A DNA stretch of 64,000 nucleotides. It comes from Arthrobacter globiformis. GTDB lineage: Bacteria > Actinomycetota > Actinomycetes > Actinomycetales > Micrococcaceae. Positions within the stretch are counted from its first letter, which is position 1. Each line of letters opens with the position of its first letter. Shown one piece after another: positions 1-8,686 of this stretch. The position numbers were made by a program, and so were the translations under genes. The DNA is taken from NCBI RefSeq assembly GCF_003261175.1, contig NZ_QLNP01000103.1, positions 1 to 64,000 on the forward strand, in the 5' to 3' direction. Under the pieces are notes generated by a model. That model saw only the letters and a list, made by a program, of their open reading frames with translations, was not told the DNA's origin and did not search any database.

Positions 1-3
1 TTC

Positions 4-774
4 ATGACTTCACTTTTTGATTTGACCGGGCGGGTTGCTTTGGTGACTGGTTCGAGCCGGGGGATTGGTAATGCGTTGGCTCGGGCGTTGGCTGATGCGG
101 GTGCGACGGTGGTGTTGAACGGGGTGAATCCGGAGCGGTTGAAGGCTGCGGAGGCGGTGATGGCGGCTGAGTACGCGCCGGGCCGGGTGCACGGTGTGGC
201 GTTTGATGTCACGGACGATTCGGCGGCCGCGGCCGGGGTGGCCTGGGTCGAGGAGCATGTGGGGCCGCTGGAGGTCCTGGTGAACAACGCCGGGATCCAG
301 CACCGGGTGCCGATGCTGGAGCTGGACGTGAAGGACTGGGAGCGGGTGATCTCCACGGACCTGACCAGCGCCTTCCTGGTGGGCCGGGAGGCGGCCCGGC
401 ACATGATTCCGAGGGGTCACGGGAAGATCATTAACATCTGTTCGGTGCAGACGGACCTGGCCCGGCCCACGATCGCCCCGTATGTGGCGGCGAAGGGCGG
501 GTTGCGGAACCTGACCCGGGCGATGACCGCGGAGTGGGCTGGTGCGGGGCTGCAGATCAACGGGATCGCGCCGGGGTATATCCATACCGAGATGACGCAG
601 AACCTGGTGGACGATGAGCAGTTCAATGCCTGGATCCTGGGCCGGACCCCGGCGGCGCGGTGGGGCACGGTGCAGGATTTGGCCGGCCCGGCGGTGTGGC
701 TGGCCTCCAGCGGGTCTGATTTCGTGAACGGGCAGACAATCTTTATCGACGGCGGAATGACGGTGGTGGTCTGA
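4..774 (+). CDS. idnO: gluconate 5-dehydrogenase (SDR family)
   Basis: Cytosolic short-chain dehydrogenase that interconverts 5-keto-D-gluconate and D-gluconate with NAD(P)H. The protein (256 aa, usual length) shows the dinucleotide loop TGSSRGIG at residues 15-22, NNAG at 94-97 and the catalytic set Ser147, Tyr160 and Lys164 (YVAAK). The ATG lies three bases into the window, so its promoter and ribosome site are not visible. Its stop overlaps the start of the next gene (TGATG), which implies translational coupling with an L-idonate 5-dehydrogenase; that pairing is the main reason for preferring 5-ketogluconate as substrate. Another keto-sugar reductase of the same family is possible. Confidence 0.85.
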   Translation: MTSLFDLTGRVALVTGSSRGIGNALARALADAGATVVLNGVNPERLKAAEAVMAAEYAPGRVHGVAFDVTDDSAAAAGVAWVEEHVGPLEVLVNNAGIQHRVPMLELDVKDWERVISTDLTSAFLVGREAARHMIPRGHGKIINICSVQTDLARPTIAPYVAAKGGLRNLTRAMTAEWAGAGLQINGIAPGYIHTEMTQNLVDDEQFNAWILGRTPAARWGTVQDLAGPAVWLASSGSDFVNGQTIFIDGGMTVVV

Positions 775-1877
775 TGACACACACAACAGAATCTTCAGCA
801 GAAACAACGGCAGCAGCGGCAACGGAACTGCCGGTGTCGGGTCCGGCGGTGGTCGCGCATGCGAAGGGGGATCTGCGGATCGATGATGTCCCGCTGACGG
901 CCCCGGCCCCGGACGAGGCCGTGATCGAGGTGCTGTATGGGGGGATTTGCGGGTCGGACCTGCATTACTGGCTGCACGGCGCGGCGGGGGAGTCGATCCT
1001 GAAGGCGCCTTTGGTGCTGGGCCATGAGATCAGCGGCCGGGTGGTCAGGGCTGCCGCGGACGGTTCCGGCCCGGCCGCCGGGACCCCGGTGGCGGTGCAC
1101 CCGGCCACCCCGGGCCCCGGGACGGGCCCGGACGCGCCAAGGTACCCGGCGGACCGGCCGAACCTGTCACCGGGGTGCACGTACCTGGGCTCTGCGGCGC
1201 GGTTCCCGCACACTGACGGGGCGTTCAGCCGGTACGTGAACCTGCCGGTGAGGATGCTCCGGGCCCTGCCCGAAACCCTGGACCTGCGCACCGCGGCCCT
1301 GATCGAACCGGCCAGTGTGGCCTGGCACGCGGTCGCACGGGCGGGGGACGTGGCCGGCAAGACCGCGCTCGTGATCGGGTCTGGCCCGATCGGGGCGTTG
1401 GTGGTCGCGGTCCTCAAACGTGCCGGCGCTGCCCGGATCGTCGCGGTGGACATGCACGCCAAACCCCTGGAGATCGCCACGGCGGTGGGCGCGGACGAGA
1501 CCCTGAACGCCGCCGATGGTGAGGCGATCGCCAGGGTGCAGGCCGACGTCGTGATCGAATCCTCCGGGAACCACCACGGCCTGGCCTCCGCGATCCAGGG
1601 CGCCGCCCGGGGCGGGACCGTGGTCATGGTCGGGCTGCTGCCCACCGGCCCGCAGCCGGTCCTGATCTCCCTGGCCATCACCCGCGAACTGGACCTCAAA
1701 GGCTCCTTCCGGTTCAACGACGAAATCGACGAGGTCATCACCGCCCTCACCGACGGCACCCTCACCATCGGGCCCGTCATCACCCACGACTACCCCGTCA
1801 CCGACGCCCTCGAAGCCTTCGACATCGCCCGCAACTCCGCCCAATCCGGCAAAGTCCTCCTCAACTTCGCCGGCTAG
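774..1877 (+). CDS. idnD: L-idonate 5-dehydrogenase (zinc-type MDR family)
   Basis: Medium-chain dehydrogenase expected to oxidise L-idonate to 5-ketogluconate, the substrate of the preceding gene. Seen: GGICGSDLHYW at residues 56-66 (catalytic zinc Cys), GHE at 83-85, a Rossmann glycine motif GSGPIGAL near 200, and the family signature LGSAARFPH near 140. Oddity: the loop that carries four structural-zinc cysteines in IdnD/sorbitol dehydrogenase relatives is here Gly/Pro rich and retains a single cysteine (NLSPGC). The first 20 residues are Thr/Ala-rich and may be disordered. It is the second gene of a coupled idnO-idnD pair and ends six bases from the convergent GntR regulator gene. Confidence 0.85.
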   Translation: MTHTTESSAETTAAAATELPVSGPAVVAHAKGDLRIDDVPLTAPAPDEAVIEVLYGGICGSDLHYWLHGAAGESILKAPLVLGHEISGRVVRAAADGSGPAAGTPVAVHPATPGPGTGPDAPRYPADRPNLSPGCTYLGSAARFPHTDGAFSRYVNLPVRMLRALPETLDLRTAALIEPASVAWHAVARAGDVAGKTALVIGSGPIGALVVAVLKRAGAARIVAVDMHAKPLEIATAVGADETLNAADGEAIARVQADVVIESSGNHHGLASAIQGAARGGTVVMVGLLPTGPQPVLISLAITRELDLKGSFRFNDEIDEVITALTDGTLTIGPVITHDYPVTDALEAFDIARNSAQSGKVLLNFAG

Positions 1878-1883
1878 GAGGGA

Positions 1884-2636
1884 TTAGGCGGACTGCGTCC
1901 GCCGCTGCAGCGGAACGAAAACCCTCGGCTGCTCCACCCAGACAGGCTCCATTTCCGAGATGGTGCGGCGCATGATCCTGCTCGACGCCTCGCGGGCCTC
2001 CGCTGCGTTGCCCCCAAAGATGGCTTCGGCCACATCCAGATGCCACTGCAGCGTGAGGTCCCGGGGCCGGTCGGGCATGAGGCCGTGCACCGTGCGGCCG
2101 GTCAGGGTTTCGGCCACTTGGCCCACGAGGTTGGCAAACATCTCGTTGCCGGAGCCGCTGAGGAGCAGGGAGTGGAACTGTATGTCCAGTTCCAGGAAGC
2201 GCGGCACGTCGCCGGCCTGGCCGGCGTCGCGCATTGCCAGGGCCACGTCGAGCAGTTCCTGCCGCAGCTCCTGCGGTGCGTTGACAGCAGCGAGTTCGGC
2301 GGCCACGGGCTCGACGGCGGAGCGGAGTTCCGCGAGGGACCGCAGCTGGGCCCCGCGCCCTTCTCCGGCCAGCCGCCAGCGGATCACGAGCGGATCGAAC
2401 GGGTTCCAGCGGTGCGCCGGCAGGACCTTGATGCCCACCCGCTTGGTGGTCTCCACCAGGCCAAGCGACTGCAGCACGCGGACAGCTTCCCGGATCACGG
2501 ACCGGGACACCTGCAGTTCGTCCTCCAGCTGCTCCGCCAGCATCACATGCCCTGGCGGGAGGCTGCCGTCGACGATTCTGGTACCCAGGTGCTCGACGGC
2601 ACGGTGGTGGAGGCTGGTTGACATAGTCGTAAGCAT
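1884..2636 (-). CDS. GntR/FadR-family transcriptional regulator of gluconate/idonate genes
   Basis: DNA-binding regulator with an N-terminal winged helix (LEDELQVSRSVIREAVRVL, then GLVETTKRVGIKV) and a C-terminal helical FCD effector domain with histidine/aspartate metal-ligand positions (LDIQFHSLLL; WHLDVAEAIF). The frame is open to 2684, but ATG codons at 2636 and 2624 put the start next to the helix-turn-helix as in relatives; 2636 is chosen with moderate certainty. It converges on idnD and is divergent from gnd, so control of both by gluconate or 6-phosphogluconate is a reasonable inference from position, not shown by the sequence. Confidence 0.85.
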   Translation of the reverse strand: MLTTMSTSLHHRAVEHLGTRIVDGSLPPGHVMLAEQLEDELQVSRSVIREAVRVLQSLGLVETTKRVGIKVLPAHRWNPFDPLVIRWRLAGEGRGAQLRSLAELRSAVEPVAAELAAVNAPQELRQELLDVALAMRDAGQAGDVPRFLELDIQFHSLLLSGSGNEMFANLVGQVAETLTGRTVHGLMPDRPRDLTLQWHLDVAEAIFGGNAAEAREASSRIMRRTISEMEPVWVEQPRVFVPLQRRTQSA

Positions 2637-2853
2637 AATCGGGCCGGGAGGCTTTGTTCCCCGCACCCGGATGAGTCTGGACACTGCCGGAGAGGCACGT
2701 CATAGACTCTTTATGGCACGGCTGGCGTCCAAGGAGTGGTCACCCGCTTTCGCACTCGCCCCCGAATATATATGCTTTATTCACAGCCGACTTTTCTAAA
2801 AGCGTGTTCCGCAGCATCGCGGGACGCAATGCACATACGTTGCACACACTGAA

Positions 2854-2865
2854 TTGGAGTTTTTG
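2854..2865 (+). promoter_or_regulatory. gnd ribosome binding site fixing the start codon
   Basis: GGAG at 2856-2859 lies six bases before ATG 2866. The in-frame TTG at 2854 overlaps this ribosome site and is therefore not the start. An AT-rich stretch at 2766-2778 (TATATATGC) could hold the promoter. Confidence 0.6.
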
Positions 2866-4302
2866 ATGTCAGCACACATCGGTGTCACCGGCCTCGCGGT
2901 GATGGGGGCCAACCTCGCCCGCAACCTGGCCCGCAACGGCTTCACCGTTGCCCTGCACAACCGCTCGGTTGAGAAGACCGACGCCCTCCTCGAAAAGCAC
3001 GGCACGGACGGCGACTTCGTGCGCACCGAAACGCTGCAGGAGCTGGTGGACTCCCTGGAGAAGCCGCGCCGCGTGCTCATCATGGTCAAGGCCGGCAAGC
3101 CGGTTGACGCCGTCATCGACCAGCTCGTTCCCCTGCTGGAACCGGGCGACATCGTGATCGACGCCGGCAACTCGCACTACGAGGACACCCGCCGCCGGGA
3201 ATCCGCGCTGGCCGAGAAGGACCTGCACTTCGTGGGCGTAGGCGTATCCGGCGGTGAGGAAGGCGCCCTCAACGGCCCGTCCATCATGCCCGGCGGCTCG
3301 AAGGAGTCCTACGACGCCCTCGGCCCGCTGCTGGAAAAGATCTCCGCCAAGGTTGACGGCCAGCCGTGCTGCGCCTGGATCGGCACCGACGGTGCCGGCC
3401 ACTTCGTCAAGATGGTCCACAACGGCATCGAATACGCCGACATGCAGGTCATCGGTGAGGCCTTTGACCTCCTGCGCTCCGGCGCCGGCATCGAGCCCGC
3501 AGAACAGTCCAAGATCTTCGCCGACTGGAACAAGGGCGAGCTCGCTTCCTTCCTGATCGAAATCTCGGCCGAGGTCCTCGGCCACGTGGATGCCAAGACC
3601 GGCAAGCCGTTCGTCGACGTCGTCGTGGACGCCGCCGGCCAGAAGGGCACAGGCCGCTGGACGGTCATCTCCGCGCTCGAACTGGGCTCACCGGTTTCAG
3701 GCATCGCCGAGTCGGTTTTCGCCCGCGCCCTGTCCTCCCAGGCCGAGCAGCGCAAACTCGGCCAGGAGCTGCTGGCCGGCGAGGAAATCGCCGTCGAGAT
3801 CCCCGAAAACTTCGTCGAGGACGTCCGCCAGGCGCTGTACGCCTCCAAGCTGGTCTCCTACGCCCAGGGCCTGGACATGCTGACTTCCTCCGCAAAGGAA
3901 TACGGCTGGGACCTCAAGCTGGACGAGATCGCCTCGCTGTGGCGCGGTGGCTGCATCATCCGTGCAGAGCTGCTCAAGGAAATCACCAAGGCCTACGCCG
4001 CGGAGCAGAAGCCAGCCAACCTGCTGTTCGCCCCGGCCTTCACCAAGGCCATCGCCGAAGCACTCCCGGCCTGGCGCCGCGTGGTGGCCACCGCCGTGCA
4101 GCTCGGCATCCCGGTTCCGGTGTTTTCCTCCTCGCTGGCCTACTACGACGGCCTGCGCCGCAAGCGCCTCGCCGCCGCGGTCATCCAGGGCCAGCGCGAC
4201 CTGTTCGGTGCGCACACCTACGGCCGCGTCGACGCCGAGGGTACTTTCCACACGCTGTGGGGCGAGGACAAGTCCGAGGTCGAGGCAGTGGACACCCACT
4301 AG
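2866..4302 (+). CDS. gnd: 6-phosphogluconate dehydrogenase, decarboxylating
   Basis: Cytosolic enzyme of the oxidative pentose phosphate pathway: 6-phosphogluconate + NADP to ribulose 5-phosphate + CO2 + NADPH. The 478-aa protein matches the family length. Seen: N-terminal Rossmann motif GLAVMGANLARN, the substrate signature VGVGVSGGEEGA, the catalytic lysine region GAGHFVKMVHNGIEY, and a C-terminal all-helical domain with GRVDAEGTFHT that closes over the active site in dimers. It sits downstream of the idonate/gluconate genes, so it consumes the product of gluconate phosphorylation. Followed by a strong hairpin terminator. Confidence 0.97.
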   Translation: MSAHIGVTGLAVMGANLARNLARNGFTVALHNRSVEKTDALLEKHGTDGDFVRTETLQELVDSLEKPRRVLIMVKAGKPVDAVIDQLVPLLEPGDIVIDAGNSHYEDTRRRESALAEKDLHFVGVGVSGGEEGALNGPSIMPGGSKESYDALGPLLEKISAKVDGQPCCAWIGTDGAGHFVKMVHNGIEYADMQVIGEAFDLLRSGAGIEPAEQSKIFADWNKGELASFLIEISAEVLGHVDAKTGKPFVDVVVDAAGQKGTGRWTVISALELGSPVSGIAESVFARALSSQAEQRKLGQELLAGEEIAVEIPENFVEDVRQALYASKLVSYAQGLDMLTSSAKEYGWDLKLDEIASLWRGGCIIRAELLKEITKAYAAEQKPANLLFAPAFTKAIAEALPAWRRVVATAVQLGIPVPVFSSSLAYYDGLRRKRLAAAVIQGQRDLFGAHTYGRVDAEGTFHTLWGEDKSEVEAVDTH

Positions 4303-4324
4303 CCACACCCGCGGCATAACGCAG

Positions 4325-4368
4325 GAACGGCCGGCCCTCCCGGATACTCTGGGAGGTGCCGGCCGTTC
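4325..4368 (+). terminator. gnd terminator hairpin
   Basis: Ten-base arms GAACGGCCGG and CCGGCCGTTC with an inner CTCCC/GGGAG pair form a long stable stem 22 bases after the gnd stop. No clear U-tract follows. Confidence 0.65.
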
Positions 4369-4450
4369 GTGCGTCCGGCACCAGCCGTTCCAGACGATGA
4401 CGATCCGCCGTTTTGTCACGACGGCGCCGGTTTATCCCGAGGAGTGCCGA

Positions 4451-5284
4451 GTGCCCCAGCCAGTAGCGATTGTCACCGGAGCCTCCACCGGCATCGGCTT
4501 CGAGTCGGCGAAGCTCCTCAGCGCCAGCGGATTCATCGTCTACGCCGGAGCGAGGCGGGTGGACAGAATGGAACCGCTCAAGGCGCAGGGAATACGGGTC
4601 CTGCCGCTGGACGTCACGGATAACGCGTCCATGCACAGCCTGGTGGCCACGGTCACCCGGGAGCAGGGCCGGATTGACGTGTTGGTGAACAATGCCGGGT
4701 TCGGCTCCTTCGGTGCGCTGGAGGAGGTGGAGCTCGCGGAAGGCCGCCGGCAGTTCGACGTGAACGTCTTTGGCCTGGCGCGGATGACGCAGCTGGTCCT
4801 GCCCGCAATGCGCGCCGCGGGGCAGGGCAGAATCATCAACATCTCCTCCATCGGAGGCAAGTTCTATGAGCCGCTCGGCACCTGGTATCACGCCACCAAG
4901 TTCGCCGTGGAAGGGCTCAGTGATGCGCTACGGCTGGAACTGAAGCCGCACGGGATCAGCGTGTCCATCATCGAGCCCGCCAGCACCGTTACCGAGTGGG
5001 GCGGGATTGCGGCCGAGGGGCTGCTGGCCAGCTCGGGCGCCGGGCCGTACGCGGCGCAGGCAAGGGAGATGGCCGCCGTGCTCGCGTCCACGGGGAGGCC
5101 TGCGACGTCCACCCAGCCCCACGTCGTCGCCGGAGCGGTGCTGCGGGCTGCCATCGCCGCCCGTCCCCGGACCCGCTACCCGGTGGGCAGGGGCGCCGCT
5201 GCCATCACGGCTCTGCGGCGGCTCCTGCCCGACCGGGCCTACGACCTGGCGGTGACGGCGGTGCTGAAACGCATCGCCCGCTGA
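4451..5284 (+). CDS. SDR-family oxidoreductase
   Basis: Classical short-chain dehydrogenase of 277 aa. Seen: TGASTGIG cofactor loop just after the start, NNAGFG, the ISSIGG serine strand and YHATK catalytic tyrosine/lysine. The GTG at 4451 is preferred because GAGGAG lies just upstream and the Rossmann strand begins directly after it; the frame stays open further upstream but that part overlaps gnd in another frame. The C-terminal third (AGAVLRAAIAARPRTRYPVG) resembles the SDR group often annotated as oxidoreductases of unknown substrate. No operon partner; it converges on cysE. Substrate unknown. Confidence 0.85.
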   Translation: MPQPVAIVTGASTGIGFESAKLLSASGFIVYAGARRVDRMEPLKAQGIRVLPLDVTDNASMHSLVATVTREQGRIDVLVNNAGFGSFGALEEVELAEGRRQFDVNVFGLARMTQLVLPAMRAAGQGRIINISSIGGKFYEPLGTWYHATKFAVEGLSDALRLELKPHGISVSIIEPASTVTEWGGIAAEGLLASSGAGPYAAQAREMAAVLASTGRPATSTQPHVVAGAVLRAAIAARPRTRYPVGRGAAAITALRRLLPDRAYDLAVTAVLKRIAR

Positions 5285-5333
5285 GCCGGCCAGCGCCTAA
5301 AAGCACCTGACGCAGCCAGCCCCAACTTAAGGA

Positions 5334-5918
5334 TCAGATCCGGTATTCGATGTAATACTCGGCCGGGTCCACGGCCGGCTTGGTTTCCCGCAGGGCGTCG
5401 CGGTGCCGCCAGCTCGCGGGGATGCCGGTGATGATGGACTCGGGCGGGGCGTCCTTGACCACGACGGCGTTCGCCCCCACGGCGCTGTCGTTGCCGATGG
5501 TGATCGGCCCCAGGACTTTGGCCCCGGCGCCGATGGTCACCCGGTCCCCGATGGTGGGGTGGCGCTTGACCTTCGCGAGGGAGCGGCCGCCGAGAGTGAC
5601 GCCATGGTAGATCATGACGTCCTCGCCGATCTCGGCCGTTTCGCCGATGACCACGCCCATGCCGTGGTCAATGAAAAAGCGGCGTCCGATCGTGGCACCC
5701 GGATGGATCTCGATGCCCGTCAGGAAGCGTGCCAGCTGCGAAATGAGCCGGGCGGGGAACCGCGTGGACGGGTCCTGCCACAGCTTGTGCGTCAGGCGGT
5801 GCGCCCAGATGGCGTGAAGCCCGGAGTACGCGAAAAAGTTCTCAAAAGAACCTCGAGCCGCCGGGTCATGGGACCGGGCGGCGTCGAGGTCTTCCTTAAG
5901 TCTTGCGAAGAAACCCAC
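5334..5918 (-). CDS. cysE: serine O-acetyltransferase
   Basis: Acetylates L-serine with acetyl-CoA to O-acetylserine, the precursor for cysteine. The 194-aa protein is the short form (EpsC/CysE type): a small helical N-terminal part ([18 protein letters not shown]) and a left-handed beta helix of hexapeptide repeats, with the catalytic histidines in [16 protein letters not shown] and [10 protein letters not shown]. It lies 41 bases downstream of cysK on the same strand and is very likely co-transcribed, so acetylation and sulfide addition are made together. Confidence 0.95.
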   Translation of the reverse strand: MGFFARLKEDLDAARSHDPAARGSFENFFAYSGLHAIWAHRLTHKLWQDPSTRFPARLISQLARFLTGIEIHPGATIGRRFFIDHGMGVVIGETAEIGEDVMIYHGVTLGGRSLAKVKRHPTIGDRVTIGAGAKVLGPITIGNDSAVGANAVVVKDAPPESIITGIPASWRHRDALRETKPAVDPAEYYIEYRI

Positions 5919-5959
5919 AAAGATCTTTCTACAGGAAACGGAAAGCGGGTGGCTAAGGT

Positions 5960-6895
5960 CTAGCCCCGGATATCGTCATAGAGCACGGTGGAGATGTAAC
6001 GCTCACCGAAGTCGCAGACGACCGCCACGATCAGCTTGCCGGCGTTTTCCGGGCGCTTGGCCAGTTCGAGGGCGCCCCACACGATGGCGCCGGAGGAGAT
6101 GCCACCCAGGATGCCTTCCTTAATGCCGAGGTCGCGGGCCACAGCCACGGAGTCCTCCAGGGTGGCGTCGAGGACCTCGTCGTAGACGTTGGTGTCCAGG
6201 AGTTCCGGGATGAAGTTAGCGCCGAGGCCCTGGATCTTGTGCGGGCCGGGGGCACCGCCGTTCAAAATGGCGGAGTCCTTGGGTTCAACGGCCACGATCT
6301 GGACGTCCGGCTTGCGCTCCTTCAGGACCTGTCCGACGCCGGTGATGGTCCCGCCGGTGCCGATGCCGGAGACAAAGATGTCCACCTTGCCGTCGGTGTC
6401 GGCCCAGATTTCCTCGGCCGTGGTTTCACGGTGGATCTGCGGGTTGGCCTCGTTGGCGAACTGCTGGGCCCAGATGGAGTTCTCCGTGTTGGCGACGATC
6501 TCCTGGGCCTTCTCCACGGCGCCACGCATGCCTTCGGAACCCGGGGTCAGCACGATTTCGGCGCCGAAGGCACGGAGCATCACACGGCGCTCGGTGGACA
6601 TGGTTTCCGGCATGGTCAGGATGACCTTGTAGCCGCGGGCTGCGCCCACCATGGCCAGGGCGATGCCGGTGTTGCCGGAGGTGCCTTCGACGATCGTTCC
6701 GCCGGGCTTCAGTGCGCCGGACTTCTCAGCGGCGTCGATGATGGCGACGCCGATACGGTCCTTGACGCTGTTGGCCGGGTTGTAGAACTCAAGCTTGACC
6801 GCAACGGTGGCGTCCAGGCCTTCCGTCAGGCGGTTGAGCTTGACCAGCGGGGTGCCGCCCACCAGCTGTGTTACGTCGTCGTAGATCCGTGCCAT
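5960..6895 (-). CDS. cysK: cysteine synthase A (O-acetylserine sulfhydrylase)
   Basis: PLP enzyme that converts O-acetylserine and sulfide to L-cysteine. Seen: PLP lysine 45 in NPANSVKDR, the substrate loop [10 protein letters not shown] near residues 69-78, and the phosphate-binding [10 protein letters not shown]. Length 311 aa is typical. First gene of the cysK-cysE pair. The C-terminal tail of CysE needed for the cysteine synthase complex ends in ...YYIEYRI, so its terminal isoleucine is compatible with binding the CysK active site (known for other species, inferred here). Confidence 0.97.
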   Translation of the reverse strand: MARIYDDVTQLVGGTPLVKLNRLTEGLDATVAVKLEFYNPANSVKDRIGVAIIDAAEKSGALKPGGTIVEGTSGNTGIALAMVGAARGYKVILTMPETMSTERRVMLRAFGAEIVLTPGSEGMRGAVEKAQEIVANTENSIWAQQFANEANPQIHRETTAEEIWADTDGKVDIFVSGIGTGGTITGVGQVLKERKPDVQIVAVEPKDSAILNGGAPGPHKIQGLGANFIPELLDTNVYDEVLDATLEDSVAVARDLGIKEGILGGISSGAIVWGALELAKRPENAGKLIVAVVCDFGERYISTVLYDDIRG

Positions 6896-6962
6896 GTGTA
6901 CTTGCGCCTATCTCTCAGGGAGGAATACTTTGGTCAGCCTAACGAGGGGGTCATCGCCACTG

Positions 6963-7502
6963 CTACGCATTAAGCCATGCAGAGTAATATTTCCGGGCCT
7001 TGGCCAGCTTCGGGTTAATAATGACCTGGCAATACCCCTGCTCCGGGAACTTGGCGTAGTAGTCCTGGTGAATGTCCTCCGCCGGATAGAACACAGGGAG
7101 CCGGCTGACCTCGGTCACAATCGGCCGGGACCACAGCGCCTGGTTCCGTTCGATCGCCTCCTCGAAGAGGATCTTCTCCTCGGTGGTCTCATAGAACATC
7201 GAGGAGCGGTACTGCGTGCCGACGTCGTACCCCTGCCGGTTGAGGGTGGTGGGGTCGTGCAGGGCGAAGAACATGTCCAGGATGACTTCGGCCGGAATGA
7301 CGTTCTCATCGAAGGTCACGGCAACCACCTCCGCGTGTCCAGTGGTCCCGGAGCAAACGGAGTAGTAATCCGGATGGCGCTCATGGCCGCCGGTGTACCC
7401 CGAAACCACGGACGTGACGCCCTTCGTTTTCTGGTAGACGGCGTCCAGGCACCAGAAGCAGCCCCCGCCAAGCACAAAAGTTCTCATGTCCAATTTACTC
7501 AT
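6963..7502 (-). CDS. msrA: peptide-methionine (S)-S-oxide reductase
   Basis: Repairs methionine-S-sulfoxide in proteins and free form in the cytosol. The GGCFWC motif at residues 13-18 holds the nucleophilic Cys15, and SGYTGG and HAEVV are family signatures; the protein ends QGYCQVIINPKLAKARKYY with the usual recycling cysteine. Two starts are possible: ATG 7502, whose GAGG is only two bases away, and ATG 7487 (MRTFVLGGGCFWC), the more common family start. It is a single gene divergent from the Nif3-like gene. Confidence 0.95.
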   Translation of the reverse strand: MSKLDMRTFVLGGGCFWCLDAVYQKTKGVTSVVSGYTGGHERHPDYYSVCSGTTGHAEVVAVTFDENVIPAEVILDMFFALHDPTTLNRQGYDVGTQYRSSMFYETTEEKILFEEAIERNQALWSRPIVTEVSRLPVFYPAEDIHQDYYAKFPEQGYCQVIINPKLAKARKYYSAWLNA

Positions 7503-7596
7503 GTCCTCTTTAATGGATCGCGGGCGCCAATGATTCCCCAGCGAACCCTAGGGTCATATACCGGGCAGAGGCCAGAGCCGACTGTAGGGTAAAAAT

Positions 7597-8505
7597 ATGA
7601 GTATGGAACCTGTGAACAGTGACGTTGCAGCGGAACCGGAAGACGCTCCCGACGCCGCGGAGTCACCCGCCGCTGCAACCCTGGGGCAGCTCATGCTGGC
7701 CGTGGAAGAACTGTGGCCGGAGTCCCTGGCGGAGTCGTGGGACGAGGTGGGCCTCGTGGCCGGCCATCCGTCCGCTGACGTCACGCGCGTCATGTTCGCC
7801 GTGGATCCCACCATCGAGGTCATCGACGAAGCCATCGAATGGGGCGCGGAGTTGCTCATCACCCATCACCCGCTGCTCCTCAGGGGCGTCACCTCGGTTG
7901 CCGCCAACACCCCCAAAGGCCGGGCTGTCCACCGGCTGATCGAATCCGGAACGGCACTGCTGACGGTCCACACCAACGGCGACTCAGCAGTAGGCGGCGT
8001 TTCCGACGTCCTGGCCGACGCCCTGGGCCTTGAAAACGTGTCGCCGCTGACCCCCGCGGCCGACGGCCTCCCGGAGGAAGGCATCGGGCGGGTCGGGGAC
8101 TTGAGCGAGTCCATGACCCTGGGCGATTTCGCCGCACGAGTTTTCGGCATCCTCCCGTCGGTGGCGGGCGGGGTGCGCGTGTCCGGGGACAAGGACGGGA
8201 TTGTGCAACGGGTTGCGGTGTGCGGCGGGGCCGGGGATTCCCTCTTTGACGAGGTCCGGGCCAGCAATGCAGACCTGTACGTCACCGCTGACCTCCGCCA
8301 TCACCCGGCCTCGGAAGCCAGGGAGGCTGCCGTCAATGACCGCCCGTACCTCATCGATGTCTCGCACTTCGCCAGCGAATGGCTGTGGCTCCCGGCCGCG
8401 GCCGAAGCGCTGGGCAACGTGCTCGCGGACCAGGGCCTCGACGTCGAAATACGGGTCAGCACCACCAACAGCGATCCATGGGACTTCATATTGACTCCCG
8501 GCTAA
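7597..8505 (+). CDS. Nif3-like dinuclear metal centre protein
   Basis: Member of the NIF3/YbgI family (often labelled GTP cyclohydrolase I type 2 homologue), cytosolic toroidal hexamer with two metal ions per subunit; its physiological reaction is not settled. Metal ligands can be seen in ITHHPLLL, HTNGDSA (usual HTNLD), and the C-terminal pair DVSHFASE. The first about 25 residues are an acidic Ala/Pro-rich extension. It is followed, after 181 bases, by the coiled-coil/zinc-ribbon protein gene, a pairing common in Actinobacteria, which suggests linked roles. Confidence 0.9.
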   Translation: MSMEPVNSDVAAEPEDAPDAAESPAAATLGQLMLAVEELWPESLAESWDEVGLVAGHPSADVTRVMFAVDPTIEVIDEAIEWGAELLITHHPLLLRGVTSVAANTPKGRAVHRLIESGTALLTVHTNGDSAVGGVSDVLADALGLENVSPLTPAADGLPEEGIGRVGDLSESMTLGDFAARVFGILPSVAGGVRVSGDKDGIVQRVAVCGGAGDSLFDEVRASNADLYVTADLRHHPASEAREAAVNDRPYLIDVSHFASEWLWLPAAAEALGNVLADQGLDVEIRVSTTNSDPWDFILTPG

Positions 8506-8557
8506 GCCTGGTGCGCGAAGTCCATCGCAGGGCCCACGCCGGCGAGGGGCCCGCACC

Positions 8558-8612
8558 GAGCGCAGCGAGGTTTGGGAGCCGGTGGGGATGCGTAGCGAGG
8601 CCGGGGAGCGCG
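8558..8612. repeat. imperfect 30-base tandem repeat
   Basis: Two units with the core GCGCAGCGAGG (8560-8570) and GCGTAGCGAGG (8590-8600), each followed by a G-rich GGGAGC or GGGGAGC, lie in the gap between the Nif3-like gene and the next CDS. Function unknown. Confidence 0.5.
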
Positions 8613-8686
8613 TTAGGCGCTAGAGTCTAGAAAACCCCCAACGGGGTGCCGGCCAGGAGCCGGATGGGATCAAGCGGAGGTAAAAC

